This document shows, piece by piece, positions 35,567 through 46,729 of a stretch of DNA of 64,000 nt. The stretch spans positions 618,029,303 to 618,093,302 of the forward strand of contig CM060910.1 in the NCBI GenBank assembly GCA_030737875.1, in the 5' to 3' direction. How positions within the stretch are numbered: the first letter of the stretch is position 1; each line of letters opens with the position of its first letter. The position numbers and the translations under genes are program-made. The DNA is from Allium sativum (taxonomy: Eukaryota; Streptophyta; Magnoliopsida; Asparagales; Amaryllidaceae). The notes below the pieces were generated by a model. It was not told the origin of the DNA. It made no database searches and worked only from the letters and a program-made list of their open reading frames with translations.

Positions 35567-36608
35567 CTTAACCAGATAAACATGTGGTGGGACATGGGGG
35601 TTAAGTGGGTGACATGTGGGTGACATGTGGAAATACGAATAGTAATACTTAACCAACATAACATGGTAATTAGACCAGTGGGTAGGGTTAAGTAAACTAA
35701 GAACACTTAACCAATATGGTATGAATGTGTGGGTTAAGTAATATGATTAGGCTAATGACACTTAACCAATATGGTATGAATGGGTGGGTTAAGTAATATG
35801 ACCAGGCTAATGACACTTAACTGTTATGACATGAATGGTTGAGTTAAGTAAATCTTAATTAATGCCTAAGTGGGAATGATAACTTATGGAATAAAGTAAG
35901 TTAGGCGGAACAATAGATAAGATGAGATAACTTATGTAATAAGGAAAGATGTGCTTCATTGTAGATAAAGCAATATGTAAAGACAAGAATGAATTTACAA
36001 TTGAAGGCGGCATAAGTTATATTATAAAAAGGAAAAAAACATTGGTTAGGTTGGATAATCCTCTGAGTATCAATCTGATGTTGATTCCGGTCTTCGGGGT
36101 TGGTATTTAGGGAATTATTCTCTCTCTCTTCAGTGTGTTTGTAAGTTAACGGGTACTTGGTTGTAAAGGTTGAATAAGAACATGTTATTGTACCATAACG
36201 GGGGTTAATGTATGAATCATAGGAATAACATGTTGTGGGCTTATTAATGGACTTAATATAGTGCAAGTTAAGAATTAAATTAATAAGCAAAGTTGAAGGA
36301 TGATATAAACGGAAATAACCAAGTTAAATGATAAGACTGATGAGGCAGCACAAGCGCATAGTTAATGGATAGACATAGGGTCTAATGACAGATAAAGCCA
36401 AGGCGCTTGGTTAAACCCAGACGTTGGGGGTAATATGAATGACATGTAAAATATAACCTATAAGCACTTAACCAAGATAAAGCATGTATTAAGACATGAG
36501 GATGATGTAGGGGTTAAGTGGAGGACATGGGTAACATGTAAGACATAACTGGTGTATACTTAACCAAAATTTAAGCATGTAAGTGGACATGAACGAGAAG
36601 AGGTTAAG
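35567..36608 (+). repeat. Array of CTTAACC/GGTTAAG stem-loops in B leader
   Basis: Paired arms span 35567-35605, 35648-35692, 35706-35738, 35761-35793, 35816-35848, 36467-36518 and 36559-36608. The third to fifth repeat at exactly 55 bp. In the fifth both arms change together (CTTAACT/AGTTAAG). Element A has two such pairs near 10680 and 10790. Confidence 0.6.
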
Positions 36609-37990
36609 TAAGAATTACTAGAGGGGACCAAGCATAGGAGGGAAGCTTGTGTTAAGGAAAGGGGACCCTTTTCAGACCAGTAGCCCATTACGTATCTTTG
36701 TGAGCTCGACCCATGTCGAGGACGGGACACGCCTACTGGGTTTGATTGTAAGAGGCCAAAACGGGTTAGCGGTGGCAACGCAAGTCCAACGGGTTTCATA
36801 TGCGTGTGTGGACCCGGGCTAGTAGGTAAGACGTTGTTGCATCGTGTAGGTATAAGCCGTGCATCTCTGTTGTATCGGGTTGCCACTTTGGGGTGTGATA
36901 CACCCCACTGTGGGGCCGGCACGGGTATCTACGAGTTAGGGAGCCGATCGAATGGGGAAGGTAGTGGGTACGACTAGTGGAGATAGGAGCAGGCGGCACC
37001 TATGACAGCAGCTAGGAGTACATCTGCCATATTATGAATATTGTAATTAGAATGGGGAGGGTAGTAGGTACCACTAGTGGAGATAGGAGCAGGCGGCACC
37101 TATGACAGCAGCTAGGGGTACACGAAACTACCATTATTATTATCACTTATGTTCAGTAGACAGGATCACCTTATTATATAACACGGGCTACTAGTTGGGA
37201 CACTAGTAGGGGGTAAGGATCCTTGTTACATAGGACACTAGTTGGAGTACTAGTAAGAATACAGATCATTCCTTGTAAGACACTTGTGAGGATGCTAGTT
37301 AGGTGGTGCAGAGAAAATAGATATCACAGAAATTTTTTAATGGCGAAGCAGAGGAATCGTGATATGCTTGATAGGAATCTTACGAAATTATACTTAATTT
37401 ATCTTTAATGGGAACCTTGCGATGTTACTTGACAAAAATCACATCATGTTAACCTTAGTTATCTTGCCTGTGGCTTATCTTGTCATCATGCTTATGTTTA
37501 CTTTCAGTTTACTCATGCCATATTATCCTTAACTATTTTTGTGCTGAAAGTCACTAGGACTTACTCAGTCTTTATGACTGACCCATTTTGTTTCGCCTCT
37601 TTTTCTTCCGTTCCCTCCCCCCCCAGGTTCACAGGGTGGGAATACAGCTTAGTTCGGATCTTACCAAGCTCCAAGACTCTTTCATGTATGGCTTGGATTT
37701 CTCTTGGCTATGGCTTGCTTAGCTTTATTGGGGAATGCTACATTTTGTTTTTATGCTTCTTTGTTTTTGGGCAAGACAGATATTTTAACTACGTAATTGG
37801 GTATAAGAAGTTGATGGGCTTTTCTTGTAAACATTTATATTTAATAAATGATTTTAAGTACTTCCACTTTACTTTCCGTTGTTTTATATATGTCTGTCTT
37901 GTAATATTTCTGTTCCAGTACCCATAATGCTCCATTGAAGTTAAGGAATTCCCTTTGTGAGTGACCTTAATGGATGTGGGGTGTTACATT

Positions 37991-38002
37991 TGGTATCAGA
38001 GC
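37991..38002 (+). other. Primer-binding site of element B
   Basis: TGGTATCAGAGC, exact match to the initiator-Met tRNA complement, 2 bp after the LTR. Confidence 0.92.
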
Positions 38003-38194
38003 AGAAGGTTACTAGACTGGGCAAAAGTTTCCAAAAACCTTATGAACTAGTTTTCAAAACATTTACAAAGAAGCAAATTTTCAAGAAAATTTTGTTTTGA
38101 TTAAAAGGCATATTCCCCAAAGCCATATGCACTATCTTTTGATTCCCTCTTGAAATCTCTCCTCTCTCTCTTTTCACCATAATTTCATAGGCAT

Positions 38195-39375
38195 CTGACA
38201 TATGTCGGAGGGCAAAGAAGTGCCCAACCTCCATCTGTAGCCGCAGTAGTTCCATCTGCGTCTAATCTTATCTCAAGTTGTGTAGAGTTGCCGTGCGTTG
38301 GAGGTAGCTTCGAAGGACTTGTCCACAAACTATACAAGGACGGTAAGAACAAGAGACTAGTTGTTATAGCTTAATCCACGAAGGAGGAAAAAGGTGAAAG
38401 GAAAGAGGCCAAAGTGAAAGAATAGTGAAATCCATGACAAGAGAGAGTATCTTTAGTATGGTAAGGAGGGAGTGTAGTTAAGTATTATAGGAAAAGAACA
38501 AGGGCAAAGGACAGGATCGTCGAGAGGGCAATTGTATACCTAAGAGAGGCGGTAACGTTTCTGTTAAAAGTTTAAGCTTTCTTTTCTATCATCCCACTAG
38601 AACTTTGTTTTGTACATCGCATCCTTTTAATTCTGCTTCGATAGTTGAGTCTCTGCACCTTAGTACTAGCGTATTGGAGGATCCCAATTTTTGTCTCAAG
38701 TCCTGTTGGGGAATTGGCTCATTTATTCATGATTTGTTTGGATGTCTAGGTATTGAGCTTAGAAGGAATGCTTATGATTTTTAGGCTAGGAGTGGATTCT
38801 AGGGATGGAGTGGTTATCCAATAAGGGTGCCATTCTCAGTTTTGAAAGGAGGGTAGTTAGACTCTTAACTTGCCTCGGTAATGCCCTCGAAGTCTAGTGT
38901 AACCCTTATGGTTTTTTCCATGCTTAGTTACCTAGAATCTCTAGATACATTTATTGATCCGCTCGAGTAGTGTTCGCCATTAAGGCGGATGGTTCATTTC
39001 ACTTATGCATGTGATGTAGAAAATCGCCTTAGTAAGAACATTTAGCAACATGGTTGACATTTGTTTATTTTCAAGAGATAATTCATCTATGTGGAATACC
39101 TTCTAGTAAGTGAACGAGATCCAAGATTCACTAGTGAATTTTGGAGAGCTTGTATGGAACCCTCAGTACACAGTTATGTTTGAGGTCGAGTATACTAGAG
39201 GGAGAATAAGTGAAAGTGGAACGGGAGGCAATAGTGAAATGAGTTCCAACTCGTATTTTGGAAATAATAATCAAGGAGCTATGAAATTGTGAAGTTAAAG
39301 ACGGTCAAAGCACAATGGAGTTAAGCTCAAGGAAATGCGACTTAGAAGATTGAAGACTAGATTCGTGCATCACAT
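38195..39375 (+). pseudogene. Residual gag-pol fragments of element B
   Basis: A gag-like start (MSEGKE) near 38201 soon breaks. 38530-38960 aligns by eye with the protease region of element A, with shared phrases around TCTGTTAAAAG and GAGGATCCC. 38960-39010 resembles the start of RT (GCGGATGG). 39085-39170 matches the integrase core around the second catalytic Asp (ERDPRFTSEFW when frame breaks are ignored). A chromodomain-edge remnant follows near 39300. Zinc knuckles, the RT palm, RNase H and most of integrase are missing. Many stops. Confidence 0.65.
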
Positions 39376-40281
39376 CTCTTTTTAAGAGTATATTCTTGAT
39401 TCCTTTTTCCTGTAGAGCTTACTTGCATGCTATCTTTTGTGTATATCCTCTCGGTCCTATTCTCAATCCAATTTCTGTTGCAAACCCCATAGGGAGTATG
39501 ACTCATCTGTTAGTTTTACATGTTGGGGCTTGAGGGTGTCCGTTGGGTTGATTAAACCTTTTGGGTTTTACAGGATATGGGTTGGTTTTAGGAAGGGATT
39601 TCTTGTGACCTAAAAGGAGTCCATCATGCTTAGTTTTCTAGAATCACATATATATTGGTTGGGTTGAAAATTTCTTTGGGTGTCAGTCTGATGTTGATTT
39701 CGGTCTTCGGGGCTGGTGCTTAGGGAATTCTTCTCCTAATCAGTATATATGTGACATATATTTCTAGCTTTGATGGGCGCAGAGTTTTTACTTGCTTCTA
39801 TCATTCGACTATATCTTTAGGTAGGAACATTTGGGTGTAAACATGTGTTTGAGACATGTTATGGTTGATGGTTGCAAGTGGTTGCAAGTGGTTGCTCGTG
39901 GATGCATATACACACACATTAGGCACTAGATCGGCTCAGTCACCTTTCATATTGCATATGCATGAGTGTTTACACTTGATTGTGGATGAAATTGAATGTG
40001 TTATCATACGGATGTTGCATATGGATGGATGTTTGTGCACACATATAGTGTTTATGTGACTAGGACTATTTGCATACATGTTGGACTCACGACACTAAAC
40101 ATATTTTTGCATTAAGAGGATCAATTAGGCCTGATCATTTACATTAGATAAGGAACATATACACACACTTTCTACATATGTTCATATAGCATTAGAAATC
40201 CTATAAGGACAATGAATGCCTATGATTGATGATTGAGTAGATGGATGACTGGATGGTAGGACCCATTCTTCTTAACTTGAA
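39376..40281 (+). other. 3' untranslated region of element B
   Basis: No coding sequence. 39845-39960 matches the A 3' UTR. A stretch at about 39686-39745 (TCTGATGTTGATT, GGTCTTCGGGG) is a second copy of sequence in B's own LTR near 36073-36125. Confidence 0.55.
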
Positions 40282-40316
40282 GATTTCGGGGACGAAATCC
40301 TTTAAGGAGGGGAGAA
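40282..40316 (+). other. Pre-PPT hairpin and polypurine tract of element B
   Basis: GATTTCG/CGAAATC (40282-40299) forms a 7-bp stem with loop GGGA, then TTTAAGGAGGGGAGA leads to the 3' LTR at 40317. Confidence 0.85.
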
Positions 40317-43300
40317 TGTAACAACCTGAATTTTTATAACATATTAAAATCATAAATCAAGGCAGAATTAAATTTTAAAATAAGAATCAAGGGAAATGGG
40401 TTGCGCCGTTGTGTTCGTCTTGAAATTTTACATGAAATAGAGTCCGAGTTTTCGAAAATCGGAATCCGTATGACCAAGTTATGGCCTGTACAAGTTTCAG
40501 CAGACTTTCAGGCAGACTGACCCCAGGTCGACTGTAGTTTCGAATGCACAGTCGACTTCCCTCCCCCCCTCCCCCAGGTCGACTGTAGTGTCGACCTCCC
40601 CCCTGTACAGGTCGACCTGGTCGGCCTGGTCTGGCCCAGAACCAATTTTTAAGGCCCGGGATGAGTTTTGATGGTCCGGATTGACTCTAGGGATGATCTA
40701 AGGGCCTAAATGAGTTCCTACATCTATAAATACAACCTAAGGCCTAACCCTAATTCACTACAACATGTCTAGCCACCATTATACTACTAAAATCCCTCTT
40801 GGTCATGGCCGCCGTCTCTAATCTTCTTCTTAAGCTTTCATACGCAATCCAATGCAAAGATGAAGACTTCTACAACAATTCAAGGAGATGAATTAACAAC
40901 TCTACAATGTTTCAACATTGATTTCAGTTCTTAAATTCGCTAGCCATGCTAAGTAAGTTCTAGTTACTTTTTAGATTAAAATACTTAATTTTAATATGGC
41001 TATGGAATAAAGTGTAATTGGATATAAGCATGTTTATCAATTCAGATCTATTCCTGTTTATCTTTGAACCTTGAGTTTTGAGACTTGTTCACCTCCATTC
41101 TTATGTCTAGTTCATGCTCTATTCAGTCGTTGTAAATCAGTTTCTTGGATTCATGTTGATATTATTATCAAGATCTAATCTTTATGCCTATCATGAGGAT
41201 TTATGTTGTTTTCTCTCTGATCTTGTTTTATTGCAAAATTCTACCTTTCCCCTATTTATTTTCTTTTGATGAACCTAGATCAATTTCGGATCTAGGCCTA
41301 AACCACGATTTTGCGTACGATTGAATACGGGGAAAAGTATGGGAATATTACCTATTTGGATATATGCGATTGGTGGAATTGATGGCATAACATGAAAATT
41401 GGATATATGGGTATTATTGCCATTAATATGAAATTTGATAATTGGGGTATCACCATAAAAATGGTAATTGCAAGAATTGGGATTGGCATACGTAATTTGG
41501 TTAGAACTTGATAGGTGTAAATTGGCATAAATTTGGCATACATATAAAACGGCATGAACAGAACATATGTAGATTTGGTATGAATTGGGCATATGTAAAA
41601 CTGATATGTAATCTAGAACTTGGGCATATGTTAATTATGTGAGATTTGTAGTCGAAACACATATGATAATTTATGTCTTGAAAAGGGGCTAATATGAACA
41701 CGTCTAAGTGGGTGTTTGGTAGTTGGAATGTAATAGCCTTAAAGGAGGGATAAATATAAATTGAGATAAGTTGCCTTTAATGGCATAAGATAAATTGTGG
41801 TAAAATTGGTATGATTTTGCATACCATTAATTGATGAACATAATTGAGTCAATTATGGACATCGTTAAATTAGGAATTAATTAAATATTTTGAATAGGGA
41901 AATTATTAAGACTGGGGTAAATGATTATAAGAGATAATCAATGCTTAGGACACGAGGTTGGACTCATTTATGACGTAAAACTGCCCGGACCCGTCCGGCA
42001 AATCCAGTAGTCACAAATGGTAGCCCAATGTGAGAGGTCCTAGGCCCAAATTAAAAGCGTAACAGTTGTAAAGACACGAGGTTAGACTCTTTTATGGTGT
42101 AAGACTGCCCGGACCCGCACGGCAAATCCAGCTGCCATAAATGTCAGTCTAATGTGAGAGGTCTTTATAAGGTTACGGCCTTAATGAATTAAGAAATACT
42201 TAACCAAATAAACATGTGGTAGGACATGGGGGTTAAGTGGGTGACATGTGGGTGACATGTGGAAATACGAATAGTAATACTTAACCAACATAACATGGTA
42301 ATTAGACCAGTGGGTAGGGTTAAGTAAACTAAGAACACTTAACCAATATGGTATGAATGGGTGGGTTAAGTAATATGATTAGGCTAATGACACTTAACCA
42401 ATATGGTATGAATGGGTGGGTTAAGTAATATGACCAGGCTAATGACACTTAACTGTTATGACATGAATGGTTGAGTTAAGTAAATCTTAATTAATGCCTA
42501 AGTGGGAATGATAACTTATGGAATAAAGTAAGTTAGGCGGAACAATAAATAAGATGAGATAACTTATGTAATAAGGAAAGATGTGCTTCATTGTAGATAA
42601 AGCAATATGTAAAGACAAGAATGAATTTACAATTGAAGGCGACATAAGTTATATTATAAAAAGGAACAAAACATTGGTTAGGTTGGATAATCCTCTGAGT
42701 ATCAATCTGATGTTGATTCCGGTCTTCGGGGTTGGTATTTAGGGAATTATTCTCTCTCTCCAGTGTGTTTGTAAGTTAAGGGGTACTTGGTTGTAAAGGT
42801 TGAATAAGAACATGTTATTGTACCATAACGGGGGTTAATGTATGAATCATAGGAATAACATGTTGTGGGCTTATTAATGGACTTAATATAGTGCAAGTTA
42901 AGAATTGAATTAATAAGAAAAGTTGAAGGATGGTATAAATGGAAATAACCAAGTTAAATGATAAGACTGATGAGGCAGCACAAGCGCATAGTTAATGGAT
43001 AGACATAGGGTCTAATGGCAGATAAAGCCAAGGCGCTTGGTTAAACCCAGACGTAGGGGGTAATATGAATGACATGTAAAATATAACCTATAAGCACTTA
43101 ACCAAGATAAAGCATGTATTAAGACATGAGGATGATGTAGGGGTTAAGTGGAGGACATGGGTAACATGTAAGACATAACTGGTGTATACTTAACCAAAAT
43201 TTAAGCATGTAAGTGGACATGAACAAGAAGGGGTTAAGTAAGAATTACTAGAGGGGACCAAGCATAGGAGGGAAGCTTGTGTCGAGGAAAGGGGACCCTT

Positions 43301-44612
43301 TTCAGACCAGTAGCCCATTACGTATCTTTGTGAGCTCGACCCATGTCGAGGACGGGACACGCATACTGAGTTTGATTGTAAGAGGTCAAAACGGGTTAGC
43401 GGTGGCAACGCAAGTCCAACGGGTTTCATATGCGTGTGTGGACCCGGGCTGGTAGGTAAGACATTGTTGCATCGTGTAGGTATAAGCAGTGCATCTCTGT
43501 TGTATCGGGTTGCCACTTTGGGGAGTGATACACCCCACTGTGGGGCCAACACGGGTATCTACGAGTTAGGGAGTCGATCGAATGGGGAAGGTAGTGGGTA
43601 CGACTAGTGGAGATAGGAGCAGGCGGCACCTATGACAGCAGCTAGGAGTACAGCTACCATATTATGAATATTGTAATTAGAATGGGGAGGGTAGTGGGTA
43701 CCACTAGTGGAGATAGGAGCAGGCGGCACCTATGACAGCAGCTAGGGGTACACGAAACTACCATTATTATTATCACTTATGTTCAGTAGGCAGGATCACC
43801 TTATTATATAACACGGGCTACTAGTAGGGGGTAAGGATCCTTGTTACATAGGACACTAGTTGGAGTACTAGTAAGAATACGGATCATTCCTTGTAAGACA
43901 CTTGTGAGGATGCTAGTTAGCTGGTGCAGAGCAAATAAATATCACAGAAATCTTTTAATGGCGAAGCAGAGGAATCGTGATATGCTTGATAGGAATCTTA
44001 CGAAATTATACTTAGTTTATCTTGAATGGGAACCTTGCGATGTTACTTGAAAAAAAATCACATCATGTTAACCTTAGTTATCTTACTGTGGCTTATCTTG
44101 TCATCATTCTTATGTTTACTTTCAGTTTACTCATGCCATATTATCCTTAACTATTTTTGTGCTGAAAGTCACTAGGACTTACTCAGTCTTTATGACTGAC
44201 CCGTTTTGTTTCACCTCTTTTTCTTCCGTTTCCCCCCCCCCCCCCCCCAGGTTCACAGGGTGGGAATACAGCTTAGTTCGGATCTTACCAAGCTCCAAGA
44301 CTCTTTCATGTATGACTTGGATTTCTCTTGGCTATGGCTTGCTTCGCTTTATTGGGGAATACTACAGATTGTTTTTATGCTTCTTTGTTTTTGAGCAAGA
44401 CAGATATTTTAACTATGTAATTGGGTATTGGAAGTTGATGGGCTTTTATTGTAAACATTTGTATTTAATAAATGATTTTCAGTACTTCCACTTTACTTTC
44501 CGTTGTTTTATATATGTCTGTCTTGTAATATTTCTATTCCAGTACCCATAATGCTCCATTGAAGTTAAGGCTTTCCCTTTGTGAGTGACCTTAATGGATG
44601 TGGGGTGTTACA
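40317..44612 (+). repeat. 3' LTR of element B
   Basis: TGTAACAACCTG to GGGGTGTTACA. Same organisation as the 5' LTR; tandem hairpins at 41946-42042 and 42069-42167, CAGTC hairpin at 44184-44198. The poly-C run before CAGG is longer here (about 18 bp near 44232). Confidence 0.9.
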
Positions 44613-44617
44613 ATTTG
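44613..44617. repeat. Target-site duplication of element B, right copy (ATTTG)
   Basis: Identical to 33693-33697. Confidence 0.88.
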
Positions 44618-45327
44618 AATATAGAAATTCAAATGGAATTTGAATAGAATTTATAATATATAATTTGAATAGAATTTATAATATAGAATTTGAATAGAAT
44701 TTATAATATAGAATTTGAATAATAGAATTCGATATATAGATTTGAATAATAGAAGTGATATAAAATTTGAATAGAAATTGAATAGAATTAACTAAGTCGA
44801 AGAGGAATTAGTTAATCGAGTTTTGAATTTGAAGTTGAACTTTGAAAGGTGAATTGGATTTGTAAATGGATATTCGAAATCGAATATAGAACTTAAATTT
44901 GAAATTTGGATTCAAATTAGTTAATAAGCAAGTTAAAATATATTTGAACATGTCATGTTCAAATATAAAAGTGAAATAGACTAAAGAGTTAATTAACAAA
45001 TTAATTAACGAATTGAGTTAAAACGATCAGGTATAGTTAAAATAGATTGGGCAGGTATAAATATACATGAGATAGGTATGGAAAATGTATGAAGGTATAT
45101 AAATAGAATGCTCGACAAAAAGGTACGTATTTAATTCATATATGAGATTTTATGCGCCGTATCGGCTAGCCGCTTGGCTTTTTATTTTTATTTTGGATTG
45201 GTGAGGGCCGTGGGAGGCTATTTGAAATATCCCGATGCTCCTGGTACAAAGGAGGTTATGGCGAATTTTTCCGGGAATTTAAGGGGTTAGAATATTTTTA
45301 AGAAATTTGATAGTTAGAAATCAACGT

Positions 45328-45385
<58 letters not shown>

Positions 45386-46693
45386 CGATAAGGAAACAAA
45401 CTTAGAAATAGAATAGTAAAATCATAAAAGGAAGACTAAGGATAAAATCTGGTAAGAATAGAAAGAGGAAGCGTGTACGTGTTTAAAAGTGAATAAGTAG
45501 TTGTATGGTATTGATTATTCGAGTAAGTAGTCATATCTGTTTTGACGTTATAAATGTTATTCAGTCAAGGTCTGAGAGGTAGTCATACCCCAACTTGATT
45601 GATTTCATTATTAACAAATAAATAGTAAGATTACAGGCTTGAAGATCAATGTTGAATAAGAGTTAGTTGAATATAGTATTTGGGTTGTCGTAACGATGTT
45701 TTACACAACATCCGTTTTAACCCAAATAAGTGTAAACTTGGAAATAGAATAATAAATATTTCCTAAGTATAGAAATAAACGAGATCGGAAAAGAGATAAG
45801 TAATTAGAGTATTTTCCAATTACAAATAGCATATATTTTCTAAAGTTTAGAAAATAAAGGAAGGCAATATTCGGAAATGTTTTCCAAATAACATAAAAGG
45901 CCAATATGGTTATTGAAAATATTTGGTTAACAAATATTGATAAAGAAATAGAGAAGTGATTTAACTAATGGAATATTAATTAAGGGCTCAGTGACATGTT
46001 CAAAAGGAAAATTTGATCTTTCAAAAGAGTAAATTGTTTGAAAAAATCCCAGGGAAAGACTGTTTGAATTAAAAACAAATTTAACAGAAATTTGTGAAAG
46101 CAAAATTGAATTAAAGTAAAGCCTGTAAAGTGGTAACTGAGATTGAATTAGAATGATATCGAGACAAATTGGATTTGTGAGATTCGAATTTGAAGTGTAA
46201 TGTGATAATCAAGTTAAGAGTTGGGAATCGAGAAGAAACTCGAGTTGAAATGATATTTGGCTCGGCTATAAGTGAATGGTTGTGTTGTGGATAAAAGCAG
46301 ATTGGAATTTGACTGGGATGACCCTTGTATCTGCTAAATTGATAACATGAGGAAAGGATATAATGATATGCCGACAAAAGGTATGAGTTTATATTTCTAT
46401 TGGATATAAGATTTATGAGCCGAATTGGCAAGCCGTTCGGCTGTTTTTCTTTTGGGTTGGAGATGGCCCAGAGAGGCAAGTTGGAGTTTGAGCTATTGAC
46501 TAGTACGAAGGAGGTGCTGGCGAAATTCTTTCGAAAAGTTAAGGAGTTAGAAAATTTTCAGGTTTTTTGAAATTTTTCGTTAGTCAGAATTAATTAATAA
46601 TTTAATTGAAATTAAATTGGTTCAGTTGAAACTGAAGTTAATAAGTGAACAAATATGTTCTAACCAGTCGATAGGGTCGTTTTCTACCTTAGC
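44618..46693 (+). other. Interior of element E, 3' part
   Basis: AT-rich with no coding domain. It contains a TA microsatellite near 45335-45380. Two diverged copies of one block occur at about 45145-45290 and 46415-46560 (GGCAAGCCGTTCGGCTGT type), also present in D near 20880-20990. An LTR-like stretch at 45540-45780 resembles E LTR 31080-31290. Confidence 0.6.
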
Positions 46694-46728
46694 AATTTCG
46701 AGGACGAAATTATTTTAAGTGGGGAAGA
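46694..46728 (+). other. Pre-PPT hairpin and polypurine tract of element E
   Basis: AATTTCG/CGAAATT (46694-46711) with loop AGGA, then AAGTGGGGAAGA (46717-46728) next to the LTR start at 46730. Confidence 0.8.
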
Positions 46729-46729
46729 T

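Larger units (their letters stand above)
33698..37988 (+). repeat. 5' LTR of element B
   Basis: TGTAACAACCCG to GGGGTGTTACA. Order: phased GTCGAC sites (33908-33994) interrupted by a poly-C run, TATA-like CATAAATA (34094-34101), long leader with tandem hairpins (35314-35410 and 35437-35535), seven CTTAACC/GGTTAAG stem-loops (35567-36608), the CAGTC hairpin (37566-37580) and a second poly-C run near 37617. Confidence 0.9.
33698..44612 (+). mobile_element. Retrotransposon B, deletion derivative of a Tekay-like family, nested in E
   Basis: LTRs of 4291 and 4296 bp that look nearly identical along their length, TSD ATTTG, PBS and polypurine tract. The interior is 2328 bp with only scraps of gag-pol (38200-39370). 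LTR motifs, PPT region and 3' UTR resemble element A, so B is a related family that lost most coding sequence. Nearly identical LTRs imply it is probably the youngest insertion here. Confidence 0.9.

Noticed and set aside
36560..36999. Minus-strand frames of 120 and 67 codons repeated in all A and B LTRs
   Set aside because: They run antisense through a conserved leader and mirror nucleotide conservation only.
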